Source of the DNA: Curtobacterium flaccumfaciens pv. betae | GTDB lineage: Bacteria > Actinomycetota > Actinomycetes > Actinomycetales > Microbacteriaceae | NCBI RefSeq assembly: GCF_026241855.1 | Contig: NZ_JAPJDC010000001.1 | Span: 682,001-746,000, forward strand | DNA: 64,000 nucleotides | Reading direction: 5' to 3' | Shown here: positions 25,830 through 34,663 of the stretch, piece by piece | Layout: each line of letters opens with the position of its first letter | Position numbering within the stretch: the stretch's first letter is position 1 | Made by a program: the position numbers and the translations under genes | The notes under the pieces: model-generated | The model's database searches: none | What the model was told of the DNA's origin: nothing | The model's input: only the letters and a program-made list of their open reading frames with translations

Positions 25830-27227
25830 TCAGAACGCCTTGCCCGGGTTCAGGGTCCCCGCCGGGTCGAGCGCGTCCTTGACGGAGCGGTGCATCGCGA
25901 GCACGCGGTCGCCGAGCTCGACCCGCAGGCCCGGCAGCTTCAGCAGCCCGACGCCGTGCTCACCGGTCACGGTCCCGCCGAGCGCCAGGCAGTCCGCCAC
26001 GATCTGGTCGAACGCGGTCTTCGCGCGGGCCTTCGCTGCATCGTCGCCCTCGGGCGCGATGATCAGCGGGTGCAGGTTGCCGTCGCCGGCGTGCGCGATG
26101 TTGGCGATCGTGACGTCCTGTGCGTCCGCGGTCACCTGGATCCGCCGGAGCATCTCGGGCACCGCGCTCCGCGGCACGCAGATGTCCTCGGTCAGCACCG
26201 GGCCGAGCCGTTCGAGTGCCGGGTAGGCGAGTCGGCGGGCCTGGAACAGCCGGTCGATGTCCCCCGGGTCGGTGGCCCGCTCGACGTCCGTCCCACCGGC
26301 CTCGGCGAACACGTCCGCGACGTGGTCGGCGATCTCGTCACCGGCCGCACCGCGCTCGTCGACCCGTGCGAGCAGCAGGGTGTCGACGTCCGCCGGCAGC
26401 CCGAGGTGCATCCAGTCGTCGACAGCCCGCAGGCAGGTGCGGTCGACGATCTCGAGTGCCGCGGGGACGATCCCCGCGCGCGAGATCGCGGCCACGGCGT
26501 CGCCCGCGGCGGTCAGCGAGGGGAAGTACCCGATCACTGCCCGTTCGTCACGGCCGGCCAGGGGGAGCAGCTTCACGGTGACCGACACGACGATGCCGAG
26601 CGTGCCCTCGGAACCGACCAGCAGCCCGGTGAGGTCGTACCCGGCGACGCCCTTCGCCGTCCGGCGGCCGAGCTCCACGACCGACCCGTCGGCCAGCACG
26701 ACGGTCATGCCGAGCACGTAGTCGCGGGTGACCCCGTACTTGACGCAGCAGATGCCGCCGGCGTTCGTCGCGACGTTGCCGCCGATCGTCGAGATCGCCG
26801 AGCTCGCGGGGTCCGGCGGGTACCAGAGGCCGTGCTCGGCGACCGCGGTGCGGAGTGCGTCGTTGATGACGCCGGGTTCGGTGACCGCGTAGCGCTCGTC
26901 GGTGTTCACCTCGAGCACCCGGTTCATCCGCTCGAGCGACACGACGATCGAGTCGGCCATCGCGTTGGCGCCGCCGGACAGGCCGGTGCCGGCACCGCGG
27001 GGGACGACCCGGAGCCCGGCGGCGGCTGCCCAGCGGACGGCGCTGACGACGTCGTCGGTGCTGCGTGCCAGGACCACGGCGAGCGGTGCCGTGGAGTCGG
27101 CCCACTCGGCGTCGTCGTGGCGGTAGCGCTCGAGCGACTCCGGGTCGCGGAGCACCTGGTCGGACCCCAGCAGGTGTTCGAGGGCGGTGGCGTCGGCTGC
27201 GGTGGCGGATGCGGCGGTGACGGTCAT
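25830..27227 (-). CDS. FAD-linked oxidase (glycolate oxidase GlcD / D-lactate dehydrogenase type)
   Basis: A 465-residue flavoprotein of the FAD_binding_4/FAD-oxidase_C family that oxidises a 2-hydroxy acid. V-V-P-R-G-A-G-T-G-L-S-G-G is the FAD pyrophosphate loop, I-G-G-N-V-A-T-N-A-G-G follows, and T-G-L-L-V-G-S-E-G-T-L-G completes the FAD site. A-H-A-G-D-G-N-L-H-P is the C-terminal active-site motif, and the end G-T-L-N-P-G-K is standard. No GlcE or GlcF genes are adjacent, so a single-subunit lactate/glycolate dehydrogenase is likely. Confidence 0.88.
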   Translation of the reverse strand: MTVTAASATAADATALEHLLGSDQVLRDPESLERYRHDDAEWADSTAPLAVVLARSTDDVVSAVRWAAAAGLRVVPRGAGTGLSGGANAMADSIVVSLERMNRVLEVNTDERYAVTEPGVINDALRTAVAEHGLWYPPDPASSAISTIGGNVATNAGGICCVKYGVTRDYVLGMTVVLADGSVVELGRRTAKGVAGYDLTGLLVGSEGTLGIVVSVTVKLLPLAGRDERAVIGYFPSLTAAGDAVAAISRAGIVPAALEIVDRTCLRAVDDWMHLGLPADVDTLLLARVDERGAAGDEIADHVADVFAEAGGTDVERATDPGDIDRLFQARRLAYPALERLGPVLTEDICVPRSAVPEMLRRIQVTADAQDVTIANIAHAGDGNLHPLIIAPEGDDAAKARAKTAFDQIVADCLALGGTVTGEHGVGLLKLPGLRVELGDRVLAMHRSVKDALDPAGTLNPGKAF

Positions 27228-27288
27228 GCGGGGTGGGGGTCCTTCCGGGGCGCGGCGGTGCGGTTCGGAAGCATCGACGATACGCCGG

Positions 27289-27723
27289 TCAGTCCAGGCA
27301 GAACTCGTTGCCCTCGACGTCCCGCATGACGATGCACGACTCGTTCACCTGGTCCGCCGTCATCCGACGGACCTGGGTGGCGCCGAGCCCGACCAGTCGG
27401 GCGCTCTCGGCGTCGAGGGCCGCGAGCCGTTCGGCACCGGTCATCCCGGTGCCGACCCGGACGTCCAGGTGCACGCGGTTCTTCACCGTCTTGCCCTCGG
27501 GGACGCGCTGGAAGAACAAGCGGGGCCCGGCACCGGTCGGGTCGACGCACGCGAAGGCCGATCCCTGGTGCTCCGGCGGCAGCGACCGGTCGAACGCGTC
27601 CCAGTCGGCGAACCCCGGTGGGGGCGGTGGCACCACGTACCCGAGGACCTCGCACCAGAACCGGGCGACACGCTCCGGCTCGGCGCAGTCGAACGTCACC
27701 TGGACCTGTCGCACCGTTGCCAT
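27289..27723 (-). CDS. VOC family protein
   Basis: A 144-residue glyoxalase-like protein beginning M-A-T-V-R-Q-V-Q-V-T-F-D-C-A-E-P. W-C-E-V-L-G-Y, H-L-D-V-R-V and the ending M-R-D-V-E-G-N-E-F-C-L-D are characteristic of the actinobacterial Glyoxalase_6 group. The function is unknown. TACCGT at 27730-27735, six bases before the ATG, and no Shine-Dalgarno sequence indicate a leaderless mRNA. Confidence 0.82.
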   Translation of the reverse strand: MATVRQVQVTFDCAEPERVARFWCEVLGYVVPPPPPGFADWDAFDRSLPPEHQGSAFACVDPTGAGPRLFFQRVPEGKTVKNRVHLDVRVGTGMTGAERLAALDAESARLVGLGATQVRRMTADQVNESCIVMRDVEGNEFCLD

Positions 27724-27766
27724 GCGGTCACGGTACGCGCGGGTGCCGAGCCTCGCCGCAGCCGCG

Positions 27767-28642
27767 TCAGTGCTGCTTGCCGCGCAGGCGGCCGATGCCC
27801 AGCACGATGCCGACGACGACCATGCCCAGCGCGAGGCCGACCACGGCCGACACGGCCGTGTCGGCGATCCAGACGACGACGGGGCCTGCGGCCTCGAGCG
27901 CGTGCTCGATCACGTGCAGCAGGTCGTACGGCCCGTGCCAGAAGGTCTCGGCGAGGTTCGCGATGACCAGGTGTCCACCGACCCACAGCATCGCGACCGT
28001 GCCGATGACGCTGATGACCCGGAAGACCATCGGCATCGCACGCACGATGCGGGCACCGATCCGGCGGGTGCGGCGGACGGAGTTCTTCATCATCTGCAGG
28101 CCGATGTCATCGACCTTCACGAGCAGTGCCACGGCGCCGTAGACGACGGCGGTCATGACCAGACCGATCACGATCAGGGCGCCGAGCGTCGGCCAGAGCC
28201 CCAGGTCGGGGTCGAGGCCCGCCAGCGCGATGAGCATGATCTCGGTGCTCAGGATGAGGTCGGTGCGGATGGCGCCGAAGACGAGCTTCGGTTCGGTGAC
28301 GGCCTCGTCGGACCCGCCCTCGTGGCGGACACCGAACCACTCGGTGACCTTCTCGGCGCCCTCGAAGCACAGGTACGTGCCGCCGAGCAGCAGCAGCCAC
28401 GGCAGGACGCCGGGTGCGAAGGCCGTGAGCAGCAACGCCAGCGGGATGATGATGATGAACTTGTTGAACAGGCTGCCGAGGGCGATGCGCCCGACGACCG
28501 GGAGTTCACGAGCGGGCTCGAGACCCTGCACGTACTGGGGTGTGACGGCGGCGTCGTCGATCACGACCCCGGCGGTCTTCGCGCTGGCCTTGAGGGCTGC
28601 GGAGAGGATGTCGTCCACCACGGCGAGCAATCCGACTGACAA
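27767..28642 (-). CDS. DUF808 family inner membrane protein (YedI-like)
   Basis: A 291-residue multi-spanning protein starting S-V-G-L-L-A-V-V-D-D-I, then K-T-A-G-V-V-I-D-D-A-A-V-T-P-Q-Y-V and L-G-G-T-Y-L-C-F-E-G-A-E-K. These are the conserved blocks of DUF808. About seven hydrophobic segments follow, ending in a basic tail. The function is unknown. TTG 28642 is chosen because GGAG lies seven bases upstream and the N terminus then matches the family. GTG 28654 is the alternative. Confidence 0.82.
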   Translation of the reverse strand: MSVGLLAVVDDILSAALKASAKTAGVVIDDAAVTPQYVQGLEPARELPVVGRIALGSLFNKFIIIIPLALLLTAFAPGVLPWLLLLGGTYLCFEGAEKVTEWFGVRHEGGSDEAVTEPKLVFGAIRTDLILSTEIMLIALAGLDPDLGLWPTLGALIVIGLVMTAVVYGAVALLVKVDDIGLQMMKNSVRRTRRIGARIVRAMPMVFRVISVIGTVAMLWVGGHLVIANLAETFWHGPYDLLHVIEHALEAAGPVVVWIADTAVSAVVGLALGMVVVGIVLGIGRLRGKQH

Positions 28643-28736
28643 TTCGTTCTCCACTCGTCTGACCTGTGACCGTGCACAGCGTAGTGGCCGCGGAGCATCC
28701 TGAACGCCAGCCGCGGGGCGTCCGTAGGCTCGCGGC

Positions 28737-29006
28737 ATGGCTGACTTCACCGCATCCCAGGCCGCCGTCGTCCGGATCGAGCGTTCCGAGCAGGGGCGCT
28801 GGGACCTCTCCGTCATCAGCGACGCCGGTGTCGCGATGGGGCACGGGGTGTACCTGTTCGACGCGGACCACGACGACGCCGAGGACGAGCAGGCCGCGGC
28901 CCTCGACTTCGTCCGCGACTACGGGTTCCGGTTCGAGCGCGACGCCGTGCAGGCCGACGGTCCCGACGCCTTCTGGGCACCGCTGCTGCCGTCCGACCAG
29001 CAGTAG
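28737..29006 (+). CDS. Small hypothetical protein (89 aa)
   Basis: A soluble, acidic protein starting M-A-D-F-T-A-S-Q-A-A-V-V-R-I-E-R, with a conserved-looking W-D-L-S-V-I and G-H-G-V-Y-L-F-D. I do not recognise a family. TAGGCT (28725-28730) is six bases before the ATG and no Shine-Dalgarno sequence is present, so it fits the leaderless class. Confidence 0.65.
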   Translation: MADFTASQAAVVRIERSEQGRWDLSVISDAGVAMGHGVYLFDADHDDAEDEQAAALDFVRDYGFRFERDAVQADGPDAFWAPLLPSDQQ

Positions 29007-29025
29007 GCGCTGCAGCGCGCGGGAC

Positions 29026-29436
29026 TCAGCGCGCGGAGTCCTCGAACCCGATCAGCCAGGTGACCCCGTACGCGTCACGGACGGTGCCGTCCCAGTCGCC
29101 CCACGGGCGCTGCTGCAGCGGGTCGACGACCGTGCCGCCCTCGGCGAGCTGGTCGAACCACCGACGCAGGACGTCCGGTTCCGCGGCGCCGAGCAGTGAG
29201 AAGAGCAGCCCCGTCGTCGAGAACGGGGTGTCGCCCTCGCTCGCGTCCGCGGCGAACAGCTGCAGCTCGCCGGTGAGCTGGCCGTGCGCGACGGCGTCGG
29301 CCGGACCGTCCGTGCGGGAGAAGTCCGCGTAGGTCGCGATCTGCACGTCGCCACCGAACACCCGCTGCCAGTGCTCGAGGGCCTGCCTGGCGGTGCCGGC
29401 GAACTGGAAGTACGGGGCGGGTCCGGTCGTGTGCAT
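29026..29436 (-). CDS. VOC/PhnB-like family protein
   Basis: A 136-residue protein with the PhnB-type glyoxalase fold. It opens P-Y-F-Q-F-A-G-T-A-R-Q-A-L-E-H-W-Q-R-V-F-G-G, has L-Q-L-F-A-A-D in the middle, and ends W-G-D-W-D-G-T-V-R-D-A-Y-G-V-T-W. In this subgroup the metal ligands of true glyoxalases are mostly absent. ATG 29436 is preferred over the upstream ATG (29445) because TACCTT (29444-29449) is seven bases away. Confidence 0.8.
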   Translation of the reverse strand: MHTTGPAPYFQFAGTARQALEHWQRVFGGDVQIATYADFSRTDGPADAVAHGQLTGELQLFAADASEGDTPFSTTGLLFSLLGAAEPDVLRRWFDQLAEGGTVVDPLQQRPWGDWDGTVRDAYGVTWLIGFEDSAR

Positions 29437-29484
29437 GCCCGGCAAGGTACTCCGGCGTGCGGCGTGGGGGAACCCCGGGGCTCG

Positions 29485-30063
29485 TCAGTCGAGCAGCGCG
29501 AGTGCGCGCTCCAGGACGTCCTCCGGTCGTCCGTCGCCGTGCAGTGCCCACCAGGTGAGTGCGGCGCTCGCGGCGGCGGCCAGCGTGTGGGCGCGCACGG
29601 CGACGGCGAGGTCGTCGGCGGTGACCCCGTCCCGCTCGGCCACGTACCGCAGGATCTCGTCGGTCAGGGCCGTGACCGTGGCGGCGCCGACGTGCTCGAG
29701 CGACGGGTTCGCGCGGATGACCCGGAGTCGGTGCCGGGTGACCTCGACCGCGTCGTCCGGGAACGTCGCACCGATCCGGTAGGCCGCCCGGAGTGCCACC
29801 GCCGAGGGCTCGTCGGCCGGCCGTGACCGCAGGGCTTCGCGGAACCGTGCGGCGAACTCGTCGAGACCGCCCCACACCAGCGCCGCCTTGTTCGGGAACA
29901 GCCGGAAGAGCGATCGGCGACTGACCCCGGCCGCCGCGGCGACGTCGTCCATCGACACCGCGTCGAAGCCCTGGTCGTCGAACAGCCGGAGTGCGACGAG
30001 GGACACGGCGTCGGGGTCGATGGTGCGCGGGCGCCCCGTCGGACGGTCGTTCGTCGAGCGCAT
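29485..30063 (-). CDS. TetR family transcriptional regulator
   Basis: A 192-residue regulator with the N-terminal helix-turn-helix D-D-V-A-A-A-A-G-V-S-R-R-S-L-F-R-L-F-P-N-K and a C-terminal helical domain of MftR-like type (W-W-A-L-H-G-D-G-R). It is divergent from an SDR gene. An 11-bp palindrome between them is the likely operator. GAAAGG precedes ATG 30063. Confidence 0.86.
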   Translation of the reverse strand: MRSTNDRPTGRPRTIDPDAVSLVALRLFDDQGFDAVSMDDVAAAAGVSRRSLFRLFPNKAALVWGGLDEFAARFREALRSRPADEPSAVALRAAYRIGATFPDDAVEVTRHRLRVIRANPSLEHVGAATVTALTDEILRYVAERDGVTADDLAVAVRAHTLAAAASAALTWWALHGDGRPEDVLERALALLD

Positions 30064-30075
30064 GGAGACCTTTCG

Positions 30076-30086
30076 GCACTGAGTGC
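30076..30086. promoter_or_regulatory. Operator-like palindrome between tetR and SDR
   Basis: GCACT-G-AGTGC is a perfect 5-bp inverted repeat with one central base in the 69-bp divergent promoter. TATAGC (minus strand) overlaps it as a possible -10 for tetR, which fits autorepression. Confidence 0.5.
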
Positions 30087-30132
30087 TATAACCGGGTGTG
30101 GCGCAGCGAGCGCCCCGCATCGAGGAGACCAC

Positions 30133-30891
30133 ATGACCGACACCACCGCCGGACGGTTCACCGGCAGGACCATCATCGTCACCGGAGCGGGTTCCGGCAT
30201 CGGACGCGCCACGGCGACGCGCATCGCGAACGAGGGTGGGCGCGTCATCGCGACCGACGTCGTGGCCGAGCGGCTCGACGCACTCCGCACGGAGCTCGAG
30301 GGCTTCGCCGTGGAGACCGTCGTCGGTGACGTCGCCGCGAGCGAGACCATCGACGCACTCATCGCCGCCGCCGGCGACCGGGTGGACGGGCTCGCCAACG
30401 TCGCCGGCATCATGGACGCGTTCCTGCCGCCGGACGAGGTCGACGACGCCACCTGGGAGCGTGTCTTCAGCGTCAACGTCACGGGCCCGATGCGCCTGAC
30501 CCGCGCCGTGCTGCCGCTGATGATCGCCGCCGGCAAGGGATCGGTCGTGAACGTCGCGTCCGAGGCCGCGTTGAAGGCCTCGGCCGCCGGCGCTGCCTAC
30601 ACCTCGTCGAAGCACGCCATCGCCGGGTACACCAAGAGCGTCGCCTTCTTCCACGGGCCGCAGGGCATCCGGGCGAACGCCGTGGCGCCGGGTGCGGTCG
30701 CCACGAACATCGAGGCGCCGATGCGCAGCGAGTACGCGGCCCGCCGGGTCGGTCCGATCATGCAGACCACCATCCCGCCGGTCGCCCAGCCCGAGCAGCT
30801 CGCCGCCGCCATCACCTGGCTGCTGAGCGACGACTCGGCGAACGTCAACGGCGCGGTGCTGCCGAGCGACGGTGGCTGGTCCGTCGTCTGA
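30133..30891 (+). CDS. SDR family oxidoreductase
   Basis: A 252-residue classical SDR. T-G-A-G-S-G-I-G binds the cofactor and D42-type acidic residue after the second strand (A-T-D-V-V) favours NAD(H). N-V-A-G-I-M follows, S in V-N-V-A-S-E and Y-T-S-S-K complete the catalytic set. The C terminus N-G-A-V-L-P-S-D-G-G-W is standard. Substrate unknown. It is probably regulated by the divergent TetR gene. Confidence 0.88.
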   Translation: MTDTTAGRFTGRTIIVTGAGSGIGRATATRIANEGGRVIATDVVAERLDALRTELEGFAVETVVGDVAASETIDALIAAAGDRVDGLANVAGIMDAFLPPDEVDDATWERVFSVNVTGPMRLTRAVLPLMIAAGKGSVVNVASEAALKASAAGAAYTSSKHAIAGYTKSVAFFHGPQGIRANAVAPGAVATNIEAPMRSEYAARRVGPIMQTTIPPVAQPEQLAAAITWLLSDDSANVNGAVLPSDGGWSVV

Positions 30892-31203
30892 CCCGTTGCT
30901 GCGGCACGAGACGCCGTCGTCACGTCGAGACGCCTCCGGAAACGGGGGCGTCTCGACGACTTCGCGGCGTCGGGCAGACACGACGGCGTGTTCGCCACCC
31001 GGCCACCTGACGGACGGGAGGCCCGTGGCGACACCGCCACGGGCCTCCCGTCCGCCTCCGGCCACGTCGACGACGCGCGGTTCCTTCCCAGAGCACGTGC
31101 GCTGGAAAGCGGAATCGGGCGTACCGGGCAGGAAGTTCCTACCCGGTACGCCCGATTCGACCCGGTACGCCCGACTCGACACGGCAAGCCGACGGCCGGC
31201 GGC
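30892..31203. repeat. Intergenic block of three palindromes
   Basis: The 312-bp space between convergent genes contains no gene and is nearly filled by hairpins. Arms ACGCCGTCGT/ACGACGGCGT (30911-30920, 30980-30989) enclose CGTCGAGACGCC/GGCGTCTCGACG (30923-30934, 30947-30958). The GGAGGCCCG palindrome follows at 31012-31053. A 17-bp-arm hairpin (31112-31128/31142-31158) comes next, and part of its right arm, CCCGGTACGCCCGA, is repeated directly at about 31160-31173. Confidence 0.8.
31012..31053. repeat. Intergenic palindrome, GGAGGCCCG family
   Basis: Perfect 19-bp arms starting GGACGGGAGGCCCGTGGCG with a four-base loop ACAC. The arms are the same as in the copies at 34664 and 45390; only the loop differs. 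Confidence 0.88.
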
Positions 31204-31791
31204 TCAGGAGACGAGCGACGCCATCTCGCGCACGACGGCACGGAGCCGGTCGGCGAGCTCGTCGTTGCTCCGCACGGTCTCGCGGTGCGCCACCTCGCTG
31301 AGCGCCGACATCACCAGGGTCACCGCGGTGCGGGCGGTCTGCGCGTCCGTGCGGGTGCCGACGACGCTGAGCAGGGACTGGCGCGACTCGGCCATCCACT
31401 GCATCACCATCGAGGACATCTCCGGCCGCAGCACGAGCAGCTCCTTCATGCGACGGCGGTCCTGCGAGAGCGGGACGGTGGCCGCGACCAGGGCGCACAG
31501 GTCGTCGACCAGGGCACCGTCGGCCTCGGCGAACCAGGCCGCTGAGCGCTCCGGGACCTCGACGGAGTCGAGCCCGAGCGCCGCGTGCGCCTTCGACGAG
31601 AAGTAGTTGAAGAAGGTGCGGGGGGAGACGTCGGCGTCGGCGCAGATCTGCTCGACCGTGACGCCGTCGAGTCCGTGCGCGGACACGAGCGTGAGCGCTG
31701 CGTCGTGCAGTGCCTGCCGGGTCTGCTGCTTCTTCCGTTCACGCAGCGTGCACGGCTCCGTTGCCGCAGCCGCTGCCGGGGTGGTGATCAC
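31204..31791 (-). CDS. TetR family transcriptional regulator
   Basis: A 195-residue TetR protein. The helix-turn-helix is T-V-E-Q-I-C-A-D-A-D-V-S-P-R-T-F-F-N-Y-F-S-S-K, followed by an acyl-TetR-type helical domain. CAGGAG precedes GTG 31791. It is encoded 76 bases upstream of the MFS exporter start-to-stop boundary on the same strand order (exporter first, then this gene), so it is probably cotranscribed with and regulates the exporter together with the MarR gene. Confidence 0.84.
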   Translation of the reverse strand: MITTPAAAAATEPCTLRERKKQQTRQALHDAALTLVSAHGLDGVTVEQICADADVSPRTFFNYFSSKAHAALGLDSVEVPERSAAWFAEADGALVDDLCALVAATVPLSQDRRRMKELLVLRPEMSSMVMQWMAESRQSLLSVVGTRTDAQTARTAVTLVMSALSEVAHRETVRSNDELADRLRAVVREMASLVS

Positions 31792-31867
31792 GTGGACTCC
31801 TGCTGGGTTGGTGTGTGTGGGAGGGGCGCCCGCCCGGAAAGGGGGCACGGACGGACGCCCCGGTCGG

Positions 31868-34087
31868 TCACCGACGGTGCGTCGGCGTGGATCCGGTCGA
31901 ACCCGAGCCGGTCGAACCCGAACCGGTCGGCACGGACCCGGTCGGCACGGACCCGGTCATCGGGCCGGTGAACGAGCCGGCCTCGGCTGCGGCGGCGCCC
32001 GCCTCGGCCTCGAGCTGTGCCTCGGCGGACATGTCGGCCTGCTCCTGCAGGGCGGACCGCTGCCGCAGCGGCGGCACCCGGAAGAACCAGGTCAGCACGA
32101 ACGCGAGCAGGATGACGCCGAGACCGACCCAGTAGATCGTCACGGACGAGGCGTTGAAGCCCGCCATGAACGGCCGGGTCAGGCGGCTGTCGGCACCGGT
32201 CAGGAACGAGGTGTCGTTCGTGCTGGTGGCGCTGTCGCTCGTGGTGTTGCCGTCGTCGATCTTCTTCGCCAGCTCCGGGGTGAGCTCGTCGACCCAGTAG
32301 GAGCGCTGGTCGGCGTCCGCCCAGTCGACGGACACGGTGCCGTCCTGCACGCTGGCGTGCGCCTGTTCGGCGACCTGCTCGAGTGCCGACTGTTCGGCGG
32401 CCGGCGTGGCCGCGGCGACCTGCTGGTCGATGACGGTCTGCGCTGCTGCGGCGGGCACGGCACCGGCGGTGACCTGCTGCTGCACCGCCGCGGTGACCTG
32501 CTCGGTGACCGCGGCGTCGGCGGCCTGCTTCGCCTTCGCCGAGGCGGCGTCGAGCTGCGACTGCACGGTCTTCGTCAGCGGGGTGACGACGGGCGTCCAG
32601 ATCTTGTCCATGGCGCCCTGGTTCGCCTTCGCGCTGGCGACGGTCGGGTTGAGCGCGGCGTCGAGCGCCGGACCGAGGTCCTTCTGGTTCGCGGTCGCGG
32701 TCAGGATGTTCGCCGGCATCACCGAGAACAGGATGGACAGCAGCACGGCGGTGCCGAGCGTGCCACCGATCTGGCGGAAGAACGTGGCGGACGACGTGGC
32801 GACGCCCATGTCACGGGCCTCGACGGAGCCCTGCGACGCCAGGGTCAGCGACTGCATGACCGAGCCGAGACCGAGACCGATGAGGAACATGCCGATCATC
32901 AGGAACCAGAGCGGCTTGTCGATCGACATGAACGTCAGGACGACGTAGCCGGCGGAGACGAGCGCGGTGCCGATGACCGGGAAGATCCGGTACCGGCCGA
33001 CGCGGGCGACGATCTGCCCCGAGGTGATCGAGGCGATCATCAGACCACCGACGAGCGGCAGCGTCGCGAAGCCGGACTCGGTCGGGGTCAGTCCGACGAC
33101 GATCTGCAGGTAGAGCGGGATGGTCAGCATCGCACCGAACATCGCGAAGCCGACCAGGAATCCGATGACGGTCGCCATCGAGAACGTGCCCGAGCGGAAC
33201 AGCTTGAGCGGGATGATCGCCGCGTCCCCCATCTTCGACTCGATGAGCAGCAGGCCGATCAGGCCGACGACACCGACGACGTAGCAGGCGATGGCGGCGG
33301 GGGAGCCCCAGCCCCAGATGCGGCCCTGTTCGGCGACGAGCAGGAGCGGCACGAGGGTGACGATGACGGCGGTCGCGCCCCACCAGTCGACCTTCGGCTT
33401 CGCGTCGCCGGCGCCGTGCACCTTCGGCAGGTGCAGGAACACGATGACCATGAGGAGCGCCGCGACACCGATCGGCACGTTGATCAGGAGCACCCAGCGC
33501 CAGCCCGTGATCCACAGGATCTCGGAGGAACCGGCGAGCAGACCGCCGATGAGCGGGCCGATGACGGACGAGATGCCGAACACGGCGAGGAAGTACCCCT
33601 GGTACTTGGCACGCTCACGCGGGGCGAGGATGTCGCCCATGATCGCGAGCGGGAGCGACATCAGCGCACCGGCACCGATGCCCTGCACCGCGCGGAAGGC
33701 GGCGAGCATGAGCATCGAGGTCGACATCGACGACAGGACGGCGCCGAGGATGAAGACGACGATGCCGAAGATGTACAGCGGACGGCGGCCGAAGATGTCG
33801 GAGAGCTTGCCGTAGATCGGCGTCGCGATCGTCGAGGTGATGAGGTACGCGGTCGTCACCCAGGCCTGCTGGTCGAGCCCGTGCAGGTCGTCGCCGATCG
33901 TGCGGATCGCCGTGCCGAACACCGTCTGGCCGAGCGAGGACAGGAACATGCCCGCCATCAGGCCGTAGATCACCAGGAGGATCTGACGGTGGGTCATCAG
34001 CGGCTGCTGGCCGGCGCCTCCGGAGGCCGCGGGGGCCTCGGCGGTGTGCCGACCGTGCTGCACCGGGACGGGTGCGGTGGCGGTCAT
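31868..34087 (-). CDS. MFS drug exporter, DHA2 (14-helix) family, with large extracellular loop
   Basis: A 739-residue transporter, much longer than the usual ~500. Q-T-V-F-G-T-A-I-R-T-I and G-K-L-S-D-I-F-G-R-R-P are DHA2 motifs, followed by F-R-A-V-Q-G-I-G-A-G-A. After helix 13 (ending near 462) there is a loop of about 180 residues (463-645), Ala/Gln/Thr-rich and probably helical, before the last helix at about 650-669. The cytoplasmic tail ends in T-G-S-x-P/T-G-S-G repeats. AAGGAG precedes ATG 34087. It is divergent from a MarR gene with a clear operator between. Confidence 0.88.
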   Translation of the reverse strand: MTATAPVPVQHGRHTAEAPAASGGAGQQPLMTHRQILLVIYGLMAGMFLSSLGQTVFGTAIRTIGDDLHGLDQQAWVTTAYLITSTIATPIYGKLSDIFGRRPLYIFGIVVFILGAVLSSMSTSMLMLAAFRAVQGIGAGALMSLPLAIMGDILAPRERAKYQGYFLAVFGISSVIGPLIGGLLAGSSEILWITGWRWVLLINVPIGVAALLMVIVFLHLPKVHGAGDAKPKVDWWGATAVIVTLVPLLLVAEQGRIWGWGSPAAIACYVVGVVGLIGLLLIESKMGDAAIIPLKLFRSGTFSMATVIGFLVGFAMFGAMLTIPLYLQIVVGLTPTESGFATLPLVGGLMIASITSGQIVARVGRYRIFPVIGTALVSAGYVVLTFMSIDKPLWFLMIGMFLIGLGLGSVMQSLTLASQGSVEARDMGVATSSATFFRQIGGTLGTAVLLSILFSVMPANILTATANQKDLGPALDAALNPTVASAKANQGAMDKIWTPVVTPLTKTVQSQLDAASAKAKQAADAAVTEQVTAAVQQQVTAGAVPAAAAQTVIDQQVAAATPAAEQSALEQVAEQAHASVQDGTVSVDWADADQRSYWVDELTPELAKKIDDGNTTSDSATSTNDTSFLTGADSRLTRPFMAGFNASSVTIYWVGLGVILLAFVLTWFFRVPPLRQRSALQEQADMSAEAQLEAEAGAAAAEAGSFTGPMTGSVPTGSVPTGSGSTGSGSTGSTPTHRR

Positions 34088-34139
34088 CGAACTCCTTTTT
34101 CTGGCTGTGAAACTTTGCAGACCGCGCAACGATACATCT

Positions 34140-34158
34140 GTTGCTTCCGGCAAGCAAC
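34140..34158. promoter_or_regulatory. MarR-type operator between exporter and marR
   Basis: GTTGCTT-CCGGC-AAGCAAC, a perfect 7-bp inverted repeat with five central bases, lies just upstream of the marR promoter box TACGCT (34172-34177) and within the exporter promoter region. Binding there would repress both genes. Confidence 0.65.
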
Positions 34159-34183
34159 TAAATGTGCCCGCTACGCTGAGCCC

Positions 34184-34648
34184 GTGACCGACGACCGGCG
34201 TGCCGCCGAGCGACTCCTGCGATCCCAGCTCGACCGGCTGTGGGTCCGGCAGACCCTGCGCTCCTCGCTCATCGAGTCCCGTGGCGGCCTCGACCCGACG
34301 GCCCGCGTGATCCTGCGAGCCGTCGCCGGGCACGGGCCGGTCCGGGCGACCGCGATCGCCGACGCGACGGGGCTGTCGCGCCCGGTGATCAGCCGCCGGG
34401 TCGCCTCGCTGATCGAGGCCGAGCACCTGATCGGGTCGCCGGACCCCGCGGACGGCCGTGCCACGCTCGTCACGCTCGCCCCCGCCGGCCGACGACTGCT
34501 CGATGAGCTGGACGCCGCCGGCGCCGAGGTGTTCGACGACCTGACGGAGGAGTTCGCCTCCGACGAGCTGCGCTCGCTCGCCGAGATGCTGACGCGACTG
34601 AACGACCGGGCGGACGCGGTCCTGGGGATCGGCACCGCGCGCTCCTGA
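34184..34648 (+). CDS. MarR family transcriptional regulator
   Basis: A 154-residue winged-helix regulator. The recognition helix lies in A-D-A-T-G-L-S-R-P-V-I-S-R-R-V, with the wing S-P-D-P-A-D-G-R-A. GTG 34184 follows TACGCT by six bases with no Shine-Dalgarno sequence, so the mRNA is leaderless. Divergence from the DHA2 exporter across a shared operator suggests it senses the exported drug. Confidence 0.86.
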   Translation: MTDDRRAAERLLRSQLDRLWVRQTLRSSLIESRGGLDPTARVILRAVAGHGPVRATAIADATGLSRPVISRRVASLIEAEHLIGSPDPADGRATLVTLAPAGRRLLDELDAAGAEVFDDLTEEFASDELRSLAEMLTRLNDRADAVLGIGTARS

Positions 34649-34663
34649 CGCGACCAACAGGAC

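Noticed and set aside
30892..31203. CRISPR-like array
   Set aside because: The repeats are palindromes of different sequence and unequal spacing. There are no regular repeat-spacer units and no cas genes.
31607..34648. A 1013-codon plus-strand frame across the exporter
   Set aside because: Its composition is Arg/Asp/His-rich antisense to a clear MFS gene. Only the last 154 codons (marR) are real.
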